Source: Arthrobacter sp. (GTDB taxonomy: Bacteria > Actinomycetota > Actinomycetes > Actinomycetales > Micrococcaceae). From it: DNA of 64,000 nucleotides. Each line of letters starts with the position of its first letter. Position 1 is the stretch's first letter. The notes beneath the pieces are model-generated. The model worked only from the letters and a program-made list of their open reading frames with translations. It was not told the DNA's origin and did no database searches. The stretch spans positions 18,766 to 82,765 of the forward strand of contig NZ_JAPSHJ010000007.1 in assembly GCF_031179985.1 (NCBI RefSeq). Direction: 5' to 3'. This document shows, piece after piece, positions 51,565 through 60,807 of the stretch. A program made the translations under genes and the position numbers.

Positions 51565-53127
51565 ATGGAAAATTTTGGCATCGGCTCCTGGCTGCAGCGT
51601 CGCCGCCCGAAGTCGGGCAGTAAGACTGTGCTGGTGGCCGGAGACCGGCACGTCAGCTACGACCAGCTGGCGGACCGCACCCTCCGCCTCGCCCACGCGC
51701 TCAAAGACCGCGGCGTGGTCAAGGGTGACCGGGTGGCCTACCTGGGCGAGAACCACCCGGCGTTCCTTGAAACACTCTTTGCCTGCGGGACTCTGGGGGC
51801 GGTCTTCGTGCCGCTCAACACCCGGCTGGCGCCACCGGAAATCCATTTCCAGCTGCAGGACTGTGCGGTCACAGTCTTGATCCATTCGCAGAGCCTCAGC
51901 GAACTGGCCACCCGCGGAGCTATGGGGACCGGCGTTGGGAGGCTCGTCGTCGTCGACGATTTGGTAGACGGCGACAGCCGGACAGACTCACAAAGCGCAA
52001 CCGGCGCCGTTCCGCTTGAGGATTTTGAGGAGGTTCTGGCCTCCTCTGCCGCCGATCCGCTGGACGAACCGGTGGGGCTGGATGACGCAGCCATGATCCT
52101 GTACACCTCGGGCACCACCGGTCAACCCAAGGGTGCTGTGCTCACGCACGGAAACATCACCTGGAACTGCTTCAACGTGATCGTGGATTTTGACTTCTCC
52201 TCGGCTGACATTGCGCTCATGATCTCGCCGATGTTCCACGTGGCCTCGCTGGATATGGGTGTTCTGCCCACCATCCTGAAGGGCGGCACCGTAGTACTGG
52301 AGTCCAAGTTCGATCCCGGGCGGACCCTGGAACTCATCGAGCGGCACCGCGCCACCACCATCAGCGGCGTTCCCACCACCTACCAGTTGCTCTGCGAGCA
52401 CCCGCACTGGCCCACGGCGGACATCAGCTCGCTGAACAAGCTCACCTGCGGCGGGTCTGCAGTGCCCATGCGGGTGCTCGAGGCTTATGAGGCGCGCGGC
52501 CTGCGGTTTTCCAACGGTTACGGCATGACTGAAACAGCGCCCGGAGCCACCACCCTTCCCGCCGACCGCTCCCGCGAGAAGGCCGGTTCTTCGGGTCTGC
52601 CGCATTTCTTCACGGACATCCGGATCGCTGACCTCATGGGAGGCGTGGTCCCTGCAGGTGAGGTGGGGGAGATCCAGATCAAAGGGCCCAACGTCATCCC
52701 CGGGTACTGGAACAGGCCGGAGGCAGCTGCCGAATGCTTTGCCGACGGCGACTGGTTCAGGTCCGGCGACATGGGCTACAAGGACGCGGACGGATTCCTT
52801 TTCATCTCCGACAGGCTCAAGGACATGATCATTTCCGGCGGAGAGAACATCTACCCGGCGGAGGTGGAACAGGCCATCCTCGAGCTTGTTGCAGTGTCCA
52901 GCGTGGCAGTGATCGGCATCCCGGATCACAAGTGGGGCGAGGTGCCCAGGGCGGTGGTGGTGCTGCGCGAGGACGCGCATCTCAGCGAGGACGAGCTCAG
53001 GGAGCACCTTGAAGGCAGGCTGGCCCGCTATAAGATCCCGAAATCAGTGATCTTCGTGGACGATCTGCCGAGGACGGCGAGCGGGAAGATCCGCAAGGCC
53101 GCGCTGCGTTCATCCTTCAGTGGATGA
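51565..53127 (+). CDS. Acyl-CoA synthetase (AMP-forming, FadD-like)
   Basis: This 520-residue enzyme of the ANL superfamily activates a carboxylic acid to its CoA thioester. It has the P-loop YTSGTTGQPKGAV (near residue 180), NGYGMTET, the GDWFRSGDMGYKD and ISDRLKDMIISGGENIYPAEVE hinge region, and a C-terminal KIRKAALR lysine region. The acid may be medium-chain, aromatic or terpenoid-like; sequence cannot decide. GAGG upstream of ATG 51565 supports the start. Its last 11 bases overlap the convergent LysE gene. Confidence 0.92.
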   Translation: MENFGIGSWLQRRRPKSGSKTVLVAGDRHVSYDQLADRTLRLAHALKDRGVVKGDRVAYLGENHPAFLETLFACGTLGAVFVPLNTRLAPPEIHFQLQDCAVTVLIHSQSLSELATRGAMGTGVGRLVVVDDLVDGDSRTDSQSATGAVPLEDFEEVLASSAADPLDEPVGLDDAAMILYTSGTTGQPKGAVLTHGNITWNCFNVIVDFDFSSADIALMISPMFHVASLDMGVLPTILKGGTVVLESKFDPGRTLELIERHRATTISGVPTTYQLLCEHPHWPTADISSLNKLTCGGSAVPMRVLEAYEARGLRFSNGYGMTETAPGATTLPADRSREKAGSSGLPHFFTDIRIADLMGGVVPAGEVGEIQIKGPNVIPGYWNRPEAAAECFADGDWFRSGDMGYKDADGFLFISDRLKDMIISGGENIYPAEVEQAILELVAVSSVAVIGIPDHKWGEVPRAVVVLREDAHLSEDELREHLEGRLARYKIPKSVIFVDDLPRTASGKIRKAALRSSFSG

Positions 53128-53740
53128 GTGCCAGCATCACACCAACTGCAACGAACAGCACACCGAAAACCCGGTTCAGGATGGTCTGTCCGCGGGCGTT
53201 TTGAGTGAAGCGCTGGAACCATGCGGCGGCCGCGGCGAAGAAGAACCACATCACCACGACGTCTATCAGCACTATGGTTACGGCCAGGACCAGGTACTGC
53301 GGAACCAGGGGCTGTTCAGGTCGGATGAACTGCGGCATAAATGCCAGGAAGAAGACGATCGCCTTCGGATTAAGCATGTTGACCCACAAGCCGCGCCGGA
53401 ACATGGAGGCAGCGGACTCGTTCCGGAGGGACTCAACGACGGTCTGGTCAAGGTCCGGCTTGTGCATAAACTGCCGGATTCCCAGGTAGACGAGGTAGGC
53501 GGCGCCCGCATAGCGGATGACGTTGAATAACACGGGGGACCCGGACACCAGCACCCCCACGCCCAAGGCCACAAGCAGGATTTGAATGATCAGCGCCGCC
53601 TGCTGGCCCAGGATTCCCCAGATGGCACGCCGGAAGCCGGAGTTCAGCGAGTTGCTCATCGTGTTGATCGCGCCCGCACCGGGCGTCAGGCTGATGAGGA
53701 CTCCGGTGCCCGCGAGGGCGAGCCACAGGGAAGGTTGCAT
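53117..53740 (-). CDS. LysE/RhtB family amino-acid exporter
   Basis: The 207-residue membrane protein has six helices and the LysE-type opening ALAGTGVLISLTPGAGAINTMSNSLNSGFRRAIWGILGQQAAL, including the conserved PGP-like turn. Members export lysine, homoserine, threonine or related compounds. No substrate can be assigned. It is convergent with the acyl-CoA synthetase gene, with an 11-base overlap, and is not part of that operon. Confidence 0.92.
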   Translation of the reverse strand: MQPSLWLALAGTGVLISLTPGAGAINTMSNSLNSGFRRAIWGILGQQAALIIQILLVALGVGVLVSGSPVLFNVIRYAGAAYLVYLGIRQFMHKPDLDQTVVESLRNESAASMFRRGLWVNMLNPKAIVFFLAFMPQFIRPEQPLVPQYLVLAVTIVLIDVVVMWFFFAAAAAWFQRFTQNARGQTILNRVFGVLFVAVGVMLALIH

Positions 53741-53780
53741 CAGTAAAGTTTACGGGCCACCTCGCGGTGGGCGGACTGGC

Positions 53781-53932
53781 CTACTTGGGGCGGTTGTTCT
53801 TGCCGTCCAGCCACAGTTCCGTCGACTCGTCCCGATGGACGCCATCAGACCCGACGTGTTTTTCGCTGATCATCGGTCCGTTCTTGATGCGGTTTTTTCT
53901 TCGATGGTGTCCAGGTAGGCCTGAAATGACAT
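53781..53932 (-). pseudogene. Truncated, frame-disrupted DUF4287 gene
   Basis: The ATG at 53932 starts MSFQAYLDTIEEKT, the hallmark N-terminus of DUF4287 proteins, but a stop follows about seven codons later. After a frame shift, KNGPMISEKHVGSDGVHRDE then runs to the stop at 53781, which is the usual C-terminus. About 40 central codons are missing. A ribosome site (AAGGAA) still precedes the ATG. DUF4287 has no known function. Confidence 0.8.
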
Positions 53933-53983
53933 GAATAGGTTCCTTCCGCTTGGAGTATCGGTTTCGTGTTGCCCCCGCTCCAG

Positions 53984-54535
53984 TCAGCTGGAACGGAGGC
54001 CGTAGCTCAGGATCATGTTGCCTTTGCTGGTCCGCTGCGAATCCTGAAGCTCCAGCCTCGTGACGGGGTCGCCCTCTTCAAAGAGGTGCTTGCCCGATGC
54101 TGCAATCACGGGGTGGATCATCAGCGTCAGCGAATCGAGCAAGCCGGCGAAAAGCAGTTGGCGGACCACTGAAATACTGCCGAACACATTGACGTCCCCG
54201 CCTTCGGTGTCTTTGAGCTGTTGGACAAAGTCCTCCAGCGGGCCCTGGATGAGCCGAGAATTCTCCCACTCCAGCTTTTCCGGGAGGGTCCTGGAAGCCA
54301 CGAACTTCGGGAGGGTATTGATGAAGCCGGCGAAATCCTGATCCTGGCTCGCGTTGGGCCAATAGCCCGCCCATTCCTCATAGCTCACCCTGCCCAGAAT
54401 GCCTGCGTCCACGCTCTGCATCATGCTGTCCAGTCCTGCCCCGAGCTCATCATCAAAGCTGTCGAACTGCCACAGGTTCGGGGACTGAGCGACGCCGTCG
54501 AGGGAGTAAAAAAGGCCGGCTGACAATTTGCGCAT
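53984..54535 (-). CDS. RibD C-terminal / dihydrofolate-reductase-family protein
   Basis: The 183-residue protein has the DHFR-like fold of RibD C-terminal proteins: MRKLSAGLFYSLDGVAQSPNLW at the start, GRVSYEEWAGYW in the middle and GDVNVFGSISVVRQLLFAGLLDSLTLMIHPV toward the end. Members are NADPH-binding reductases of unknown substrate. GGGGAG, about seven bases before the ATG at 54535, sets the start. It lies 51 bases from the broken DUF4287 gene and is probably not part of an operon with LysE. Confidence 0.87.
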   Translation of the reverse strand: MRKLSAGLFYSLDGVAQSPNLWQFDSFDDELGAGLDSMMQSVDAGILGRVSYEEWAGYWPNASQDQDFAGFINTLPKFVASRTLPEKLEWENSRLIQGPLEDFVQQLKDTEGGDVNVFGSISVVRQLLFAGLLDSLTLMIHPVIAASGKHLFEEGDPVTRLELQDSQRTSKGNMILSYGLRSS

Positions 54536-54812
54536 TGAGGTTCTCCCCTGGGGACTCGTAGTGGCTTGTTCTTGCACCCTATAGAGGCTTCCACGCAGGG
54601 GGAACCATTCGGGGAAGCAAATATCGGTCCTTATGACGGGGGCTGGATTGTAGCCCTCCCCGGGCGCTGGGTTAGCCTTTATAAGGCATGGGCGGATTCC
54701 GGAAGGCATACTGCCCCTCTTCCCGTGCCCCGGTGCTGTGCCGCACCGCTCGATTCTTCAACAACCACGAAGGCGCTCCAGCGCTTCTTCAAGACCACGG
54801 ATGGAGCCAGTC

Positions 54813-56366
54813 ATGGCTGTTAGGACCGACCCCCCAGTCCCGGCTCCCATAGTCCCGAACGTAGCCGTCACCGCCCCCACTCCCGAACAGCTTCAGTCTG
54901 TCCGGGGGACCTTGCGCTCCGCACGCAGGCTCAAAACGGAAGTTTTGGGCGGGTTGGTGGTGGCCCTGGCCCTGATTCCGGAAGCGATTGCGTTTTCAAT
55001 CATTGCAGGCGTTGATCCCAGGCTGGGTCTGTTCGCATCCTTCACCATGGCGGTCACCATTGCCTTGGTAGGCGGACGCCCCGCAATGATCTCTGCAGCC
55101 ACCGGCGCCGTCGCCCTGGTGATCGCGCCCCTGGTCAAGTCCCACGGCGTCGATTACCTGATTGCAGCCGTCATCCTTGCAGGGATCTTCCAGATCGTCC
55201 TGGGGCTGTCCGGGGTGGCAAAACTCATGCGCTTCATTCCCCGGTCCGTGATGGTGGGATTCGTCAACTCCCTGGCCATCCTGATCTTCATGTCACAGGT
55301 ACCGGATCTGCTGGGCGTCCCGTGGCTGGTCTACCCCCTCGTTGCCCTTGGCCTCGTGATTGTCTTCGGGCTGCCGAAACTGACCAGGGCGGTGCCGGCC
55401 CCGCTTGTTGCCATTGTGGTCCTGACGCTCATTGCGGTAGTGGCTTCAGCGGATGTGCCCACCGTCGGGGACAAGGGTGCGTTGCCGGAATCCCTGCCGT
55501 CGCTGTTCATCCCTAATGTGCCCTTCGGCCTCGAGACCCTGCAGATCATCTTCCCCTTCGCCCTCGCCATGGCTTTTGTCGGACTGCTGGAATCGCTCAT
55601 GACGGCCAAGCTCGTCGATGACGTCACGGACACCCGCTCAAACAAGAGCCGCGAGGCGTGGGGGCAGGGAGTCGCCAACATTGTTACCGGCTTCTTCGGG
55701 GGAATGGGCGGCTGCGCGATGATCGGCCAGACCATGATCAACGTCAAGGCTTCGGGCGCGCGGACCAGGATCTCGACCTTCCTGGCCGGTGTCTTCCTGC
55801 TCATCCTGGTGGTCGCCCTCGGTGACGTCGTAGCCGTGATCCCGATGGCCGCACTCGTAGCAGTAATGATCTTTGTTTCCTGGGCCACCTTCGACTGGCA
55901 CAGCATCCACCCCCGGACGCTGAAGATGATGCCCCGGAGCGAAACCCTGGTCATGGTCGCCACTGTGATCGTCGTCGTCGCCACCCACAACCTGGCTATT
56001 GGCGTCGGCGTCGGAGTCCTGGTGGCCATGGTGCTGTTTGCCCGCCGAGTGGCCCACTTCGTCACCGTCGAGCGGACTGTCACCACCATCAACGGGCAGG
56101 AGACGGCGAGCTACGTTGTGGACGGCGAGCTCTTCTTCGCTTCCTCGAACGACCTCTATACCCAGTTCGAATACGCCCTGGATCCGGAACGCGTGATTAT
56201 CGATATGCACGCCTCACACCTCTGGGATGCCTCTACCATCGCCACCCTGGACGCCATCACCGACAAGTACCACAAGCACGGCAAGGACGTGAAGATCATC
56301 GGCCTCAACGACGCCAGTACCCTCATGCGGGAACGACTCAAAGGAAAACTCGGTGCCGGAAACTAA
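54813..56366 (+). CDS. SulP family anion permease with STAS domain
   Basis: The 517-residue transporter has 10-14 membrane segments, with IPEAIAFSIIAGVDPRLGLFASF, SAATGAVALVIAPL and FFGGMGGCAMIGQTMINVKASG from the SulP family. A C-terminal STAS domain (about 400-510: VDGELFFASSNDLYTQFEYA, VIIDMHASHLWDASTIATLDAI) follows. Bacterial SulP proteins transport sulfate, bicarbonate or organic anions; this branch is uncharacterised. The ATG at 54813 has GGAG seven bases upstream. Its end overlaps the next gene's GTG start by 14 bases, suggesting coupling. Confidence 0.88.
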   Translation: MAVRTDPPVPAPIVPNVAVTAPTPEQLQSVRGTLRSARRLKTEVLGGLVVALALIPEAIAFSIIAGVDPRLGLFASFTMAVTIALVGGRPAMISAATGAVALVIAPLVKSHGVDYLIAAVILAGIFQIVLGLSGVAKLMRFIPRSVMVGFVNSLAILIFMSQVPDLLGVPWLVYPLVALGLVIVFGLPKLTRAVPAPLVAIVVLTLIAVVASADVPTVGDKGALPESLPSLFIPNVPFGLETLQIIFPFALAMAFVGLLESLMTAKLVDDVTDTRSNKSREAWGQGVANIVTGFFGGMGGCAMIGQTMINVKASGARTRISTFLAGVFLLILVVALGDVVAVIPMAALVAVMIFVSWATFDWHSIHPRTLKMMPRSETLVMVATVIVVVATHNLAIGVGVGVLVAMVLFARRVAHFVTVERTVTTINGQETASYVVDGELFFASSNDLYTQFEYALDPERVIIDMHASHLWDASTIATLDAITDKYHKHGKDVKIIGLNDASTLMRERLKGKLGAGN

Positions 56367-57735
56367 TCGAGGGCCGGTGACCGCCCCGGATACGCAGCCC
56401 GCGAAGGGTCCGCACGGTTCTGCCAGGACCGAACGGTTCTTCAGTGCCCTGACACGCTGCAGAAAAGCCCTGATCCCGGAAAAGCTGGAGCGGCGCCTGA
56501 ACACGCCCTCAGGCCTGCTGTGGGGCTATGTTGTTGTCCACCTTTTCTTCCTGGCGTACATGTTGACGTTCGTCCTTCAGGGCCAGGCCTTCAGCGACAC
56601 CAACATCTACCGCGACTGGGCCGCCGGAGGGTTCCGCGAAGAGAACCTGGCCGGGCTGCCCAGCCCGTGGGTGTACCCGATTCTGGCCCTGCTCCCCATC
56701 GCTATTGCCGGCATGGCCGGGCCCGGACCGTTCCTGCTCATCTGGGTGCTGATGATCAGCGCGCTCAACGCGCTCGCGGTTGGGCACCTGACCAAATGGG
56801 GCAAGAACACCGCCGCCCTCCCCGCCGCCTGGTGGTGGCTCGGCTTCATCTTCCTCATGGGCTTCCTCGGCTTCGCCCGCGTGGATGGTTTAACGGCCCC
56901 ACTGGTTCTGAGTGCACTTCTCTTCGGGGTGTCCCGCCCCTTCGCGGCCTCGCTGCTCCTCAGCATCGCCACCTGGATCAAGGTATGGCCTGCTGCCGTT
57001 GTCCTGACTCTGCTCACCGTCGCCAGGCGCCGGCTGCACGTGCTGGCGGCCGGAGTGCTGGTGACCGCTATCGCCGTGGGCGGCGCCGCAGTGCTGGGGG
57101 TAGCGCCGAAGCTCCTGAATTTCCTGACCGCGCAGGGGGATCGGGGCATGCAGCTGGAGGCTACTTTCACCACCCCCTGGCTGTGGCTGAGCGTACTGAA
57201 CACGGGCAGCTCGCGGATGTACATGAACACCGAGATCAACTCCATGCAGGTGGATGGTCCCGGTACCGAGATCATGTCCTTCCTGATGCAGCCGTTGCTT
57301 GCCTTGGCTGCCGTACTGGTCGGGGTGCTGATCTTCCGGGCGCTGCACGCCGGCAACCGCGTGGGCTTGTCGGACCGCAGCGAGCTCCTGCTGGTCGGAA
57401 CGCTCACCATGACCACCGCCTTTGTGGTTTTCAACAAGGTGGGATCACCCCAGTTCATGGTTTGGCTGGCTCCTGCTGTTGCAGTGGGACTGGCAAGCCA
57501 TTGGAAGCAGTGGCGGGTGCCGGCGGCCATTCTGATCGCCATCGCTGTGACCACGTACTTTATCTACCCGCTTTTCTACGATGCATTGAGCCACAACAAC
57601 CCCCTGATGGCGTTGGTTCTGACCATCCGGAACGTGCTTTTGGTGGTGCTCTTCTGCTGGTCCGTGCGACGTCTCTACCGTCTGAGCAAGCATGCGCCGG
57701 AGGGTGAAGTTGCCGATGAAGCCGAGACCCGCTGA
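56353..57735 (+). CDS. GT-C type membrane glycosyltransferase-like protein, first paralogue
   Basis: This 460-residue protein has about 10-11 helices, a short hydrophilic N-terminus and a conserved first loop with FSDTNIYRDWAAGGFREENLAG, containing acidic and Arg residues typical of GT-C mannosyltransferases. Later motifs SWVYPILALLP and AWWWLGFIFLMGFLGFARVDGLTAP recur in the next gene. It probably uses a polyprenyl-phosphate sugar. Role in lipomannan or wall polymer synthesis is inferred from the adjacent MptB. The GTG start at 56353 (AAGGAA upstream) overlaps the SulP stop. Confidence 0.75.
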   Translation: MPETNRGPVTAPDTQPAKGPHGSARTERFFSALTRCRKALIPEKLERRLNTPSGLLWGYVVVHLFFLAYMLTFVLQGQAFSDTNIYRDWAAGGFREENLAGLPSPWVYPILALLPIAIAGMAGPGPFLLIWVLMISALNALAVGHLTKWGKNTAALPAAWWWLGFIFLMGFLGFARVDGLTAPLVLSALLFGVSRPFAASLLLSIATWIKVWPAAVVLTLLTVARRRLHVLAAGVLVTAIAVGGAAVLGVAPKLLNFLTAQGDRGMQLEATFTTPWLWLSVLNTGSSRMYMNTEINSMQVDGPGTEIMSFLMQPLLALAAVLVGVLIFRALHAGNRVGLSDRSELLLVGTLTMTTAFVVFNKVGSPQFMVWLAPAVAVGLASHWKQWRVPAAILIAIAVTTYFIYPLFYDALSHNNPLMALVLTIRNVLLVVLFCWSVRRLYRLSKHAPEGEVADEAETR

Positions 57736-59038
57736 CATGCTGCAAAAGGTTGGCCAGGGACTGACGCGCCTTCGTGGGAAGGTCCTGACACCGGCTACGG
57801 TGAAGTGGCTGAGCAGGCCTTCCTCCGTCTGGTGGGGCTTCGCGGTTGTCCATCTCTACTTCCTGGGCTGGATGATGTCCTTCATCCTCAAGGGCGAAAT
57901 GTTCAGCGACACCCTGCAGTACCGGGAATGGGCCGTGAACGGAGCCAACCCCGGAAACGGTGAGGCGTCCATCAGCCCCTGGGTGTACCCGGCACTGGCG
58001 CAGCTGCCCATTTACTTCTCCAACATCGCCGGGCCGGACCACTACCTGCTGGTGTGGACGCTAATGATCACGGCCCTCAACGCGGTGGCCCTGGCTTATC
58101 TGATCCGTGGCGGTAGACGGCCTGAGGGAATTGCTCCCGCCTGGTGGTGGCTGGGCTTTACCGTGTTCATGGGATACCTCAGCTTCGCCCGTGTGGAGGG
58201 AATCACGGCGCCCATCGTCCTGATTGCTTTGCTCTTCGCGGCCCGCAGGCCCGCGGTTGCCGCCGTTCTGCTCAGCATAGCCACGTGGATCAAGGTCTCT
58301 CCGGCGGCTGTCCTCCTGCCGATCCTGATTGCCAGCAGGGATCGCGTCAAAATCATCGCCGCCGGTATTGCCGTGAGCGCAGCCGTAGTGGTGGGTACGT
58401 ACTGGGCCGGCGGCATCAGCCACCTGTTTGATTTCCTCACCAACCAAGGCGAGCGGGGGATGCAGCTCGAGGCCACATTTTCCACTCCCTGGCTCTGGCT
58501 GAGCGTCCTGAACATCGGCGACGCAAAAATTGCGGACAACGTGGCCATCAACTCCTCGGAAGTGTATGGCCCCGGGGTTTCCATTGCAGCCGTTCTGATG
58601 CAGCCTCTGTTCCTGGTCGCCGTGGCCGCCGGTGCTGTCCTGCTGATGTGGGCCCTGCACAGGGGAGCAGAGCGCGAAGAGCTGTTCCTCGAAGGCGCGC
58701 TCATGATGACAGCAGCGTTCATCGTCTTCAACAAGGTGGGTTCACCGCAGTTCATCATCTGGCTCGCTCCGGTGGTGGTGGCGGGCCTCACCCATGATTG
58801 GAACCGCTGGAAGGTGCCCGGCGCCCTGCTGATGTCCATAGCAGCGCTCACCTTCGTGATTTATCCCTTGTTCTACACACCGCTGATCCACGGCCACCCG
58901 CTGATTGCACTGGTCCTCACGGCGCGGAACGTGCTCCTGGTGGTTCTCCTGTACTGGTCCGTACAACGCACGCTGGAGTTGGCGGCCCGCAAGGGGCGGC
59001 CAGTCGAAGCTGCCGCTGCGGGACGCTCGCAGGACTAG
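57716..59038 (+). CDS. GT-C type membrane glycosyltransferase-like protein, second paralogue
   Basis: The 440-residue product is a tandem paralogue of the previous protein, sharing FSDTLQYREWAVNGANP, SPWVYPALAQLP, AWWWLGFTVFMGYLSFARVEGITAP, NQGERGMQLEATFSTPWLWLSVLN and FNKVGSPQFIIWLAP. Preserved acidic first-loop residues suggest that both are active. The start is uncertain: ATG 57716 with GGAGGG 11 bases upstream, or ATG 57692 or 57737. The gene overlaps its neighbour by about 20 bases. The stop shares a CTAG with the stop of the convergent MptB gene. Confidence 0.75.
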   Translation: MKPRPADMLQKVGQGLTRLRGKVLTPATVKWLSRPSSVWWGFAVVHLYFLGWMMSFILKGEMFSDTLQYREWAVNGANPGNGEASISPWVYPALAQLPIYFSNIAGPDHYLLVWTLMITALNAVALAYLIRGGRRPEGIAPAWWWLGFTVFMGYLSFARVEGITAPIVLIALLFAARRPAVAAVLLSIATWIKVSPAAVLLPILIASRDRVKIIAAGIAVSAAVVVGTYWAGGISHLFDFLTNQGERGMQLEATFSTPWLWLSVLNIGDAKIADNVAINSSEVYGPGVSIAAVLMQPLFLVAVAAGAVLLMWALHRGAEREELFLEGALMMTAAFIVFNKVGSPQFIIWLAPVVVAGLTHDWNRWKVPGALLMSIAALTFVIYPLFYTPLIHGHPLIALVLTARNVLLVVLLYWSVQRTLELAARKGRPVEAAAAGRSQD

Positions 59039-60633
59039 CTTGGAATGTCCTCGGGGCGGCGCTGGCGGGACAGCAGCGCTGCCTTGGCCGCCGGCGTTAC
59101 CAGCAGCTTGCGCGTTTTCTTGTCTATGAACAGCAGGTACAGGACGAAGGCCAAGGCGACGAAGAAGGCCAGGGTGGAGGCCTGATAGTCCAACTCGACG
59201 AATCCCCACACTGAGAGCTGGTCCTGGGCTCCAAACACCACAAAGAACGTGATGATGACGTAGACGGTCCAGATCTGCCAGTCGTCCCGGATGCCCGTTA
59301 CGGCGAGCAGGGGGATGAACCAGAGGACGTACCAGGGCTGGATGATCGGCGAAAGCACCACGATCGCGGCGAAGCCCAGAGCCATCCTCCGAATGAGCCT
59401 GGAGTGGTCTCCCCTGAACATCAGCAGGACCACCAGGCCCACCCCGGCGTATTTGAGCAGCGACCGCAATCCCGAGGCGAGCATTCCGCCGTCGAGCCCC
59501 AACGCATTGGCCAGGCCCTCCACCTGCTGGCCGAGGAAGCCGGACGGCGAATAACCGGTGTAACCCGGCGTCGGATCCGTGATGGCCGAAACCCAGCCCA
59601 TACCCAGCCCGAACGGGACGCCGCTGACTGCCAGCACGCCGAAACTGATGGCGGCTGTCAGGAACCAGTACCAGAACTTCCTTCCCCAGCCCGCGGCCTG
59701 GCCAGCCCACAGCAGGCCGATAAAGGGCAGGAGAACAATGGAAATGGGCTTGATGCCAATGGAGGCAGTGACCAGGAGGACTCCCCAGAGACCGCGATTC
59801 GTGGCCGCGAAGTAAGTCCCTGCAACGGCCAGTCCCACCATGAGGGCGTCGTTATGGGCGCTGGCCACGAAACTGATCAGGAAGAGCGGGTTGGCCACGG
59901 CTATCCACAAGGCCCTGCCGCCGTTGATGCCGTGAAGCTGCGCGAGTTTGGGGATGTAAACCATACATAGGACCACACCGGCAACGGCAATCAGGCGGAA
60001 CAGGAAAACAGAGAAGTCAGGCTGTGCCCCCGTGATGTGCACTACCAGGCCCTCCAGCCAGAGGAAGTAGGGGCCGTAGGGCGTCCTTGCCTCGGCCCAG
60101 GCCGGGTCAGCACCGAGGGCGAACCAGTTGCTGAGGGCAGAGATGCCGGTGTTGTAGGGGTTGAGGTTTTCCAGGACCAGCCGCCCTTGCCCGGTGTAGG
60201 CGTACACGTCCCGGGAATAGATGGGCACGGCAAAGAGCATGGGCGCTGACCAGACCGCGATAGCCCAGGCCACTGACCTCAGCGATCCCGGACCCCAATT
60301 CCCCAGCCGCTGTCCGAGGCGCAGCCACGAGCGCATCAGCATCATGGCTCCGAGGGTGAGCAGCAGGGTAGCGGTGGTGACTCCCCAGCCTTCCGTGCGG
60401 AGGGCAATAACCAGTGGGTGGCGGATCATCGGGGAACCGTTCGCGATCCATCCTGTGCCGATGGATCCGACGAACATCATGAGGGAGCCCACCAGACCCT
60501 GGAGGATGGCCCAGTAGGCGCGGGGAGGAGTATCGACGGCGATCTCCCCTGTGCCGGAGCGGGAGGGCTGACTCTCCTCTACTTGGTGCTCCACCTGACC
60601 TCCGGTGCCCTTGGACGAATTGGCGGACATCAT
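59035..60633 (-). CDS. mptB: Polyprenol-phosphomannose-dependent alpha-1,6-mannosyltransferase
   Basis: The 532-residue GT-C protein matches MptB of actinobacteria, which extends the alpha-1,6-mannan core of lipomannan and related lipoglycans. Key features are PIYSRDVYAYTGQGRLVLENLNPYNTG (the first-loop acidic/Arg site), an ISFVASAHNDALMVGLAVAG segment and a C-terminal IQPWYVLWFIPLLAVTGI. It has about 13 helices. A cytoplasmic N-terminus of about 40 residues precedes the first helix. MM start is poorly supported by a ribosome site. It faces two GT-C paralogues tail to tail. Confidence 0.88.
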   Translation of the reverse strand: MMSANSSKGTGGQVEHQVEESQPSRSGTGEIAVDTPPRAYWAILQGLVGSLMMFVGSIGTGWIANGSPMIRHPLVIALRTEGWGVTTATLLLTLGAMMLMRSWLRLGQRLGNWGPGSLRSVAWAIAVWSAPMLFAVPIYSRDVYAYTGQGRLVLENLNPYNTGISALSNWFALGADPAWAEARTPYGPYFLWLEGLVVHITGAQPDFSVFLFRLIAVAGVVLCMVYIPKLAQLHGINGGRALWIAVANPLFLISFVASAHNDALMVGLAVAGTYFAATNRGLWGVLLVTASIGIKPISIVLLPFIGLLWAGQAAGWGRKFWYWFLTAAISFGVLAVSGVPFGLGMGWVSAITDPTPGYTGYSPSGFLGQQVEGLANALGLDGGMLASGLRSLLKYAGVGLVVLLMFRGDHSRLIRRMALGFAAIVVLSPIIQPWYVLWFIPLLAVTGIRDDWQIWTVYVIITFFVVFGAQDQLSVWGFVELDYQASTLAFFVALAFVLYLLFIDKKTRKLLVTPAAKAALLSRQRRPEDIPS

Positions 60634-60733
60634 GATGGGGAACTCTCGGGTGGGCTAGGCTGAACCGACAGCGAAGGCGGTTCAGACGACCCCCAAGCGC
60701 AGCTCCATGTTAGCACCGAGCCTCCGCCTGCCA

Positions 60734-60747
60734 CTGTCATTTGACAG
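60734..60747. promoter_or_regulatory. Perfect dyad upstream of mptB
   Basis: CTGTCA-TT-TGACAG forms a perfect inverted repeat, about 100 bases upstream of the mptB start. A TAACAT hexamer (minus strand 60712-60707) lies between it and the gene and could be the -10 box. It may be an operator or simply a chance repeat. Confidence 0.3.
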
Positions 60748-60807
60748 CCCGACGCCGTCCGTTACGCTCCGTTGTCCGCGTTCGGTCTCTGACTCGGCGC
60801 GCTGGGC

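Noticed and set aside
51988-53007. Open frame of about 340 codons antisense to the acyl-CoA synthetase gene
   Set aside because: It is a shadow of a well-supported enzyme gene, with no domain, start signal or neighbour support.
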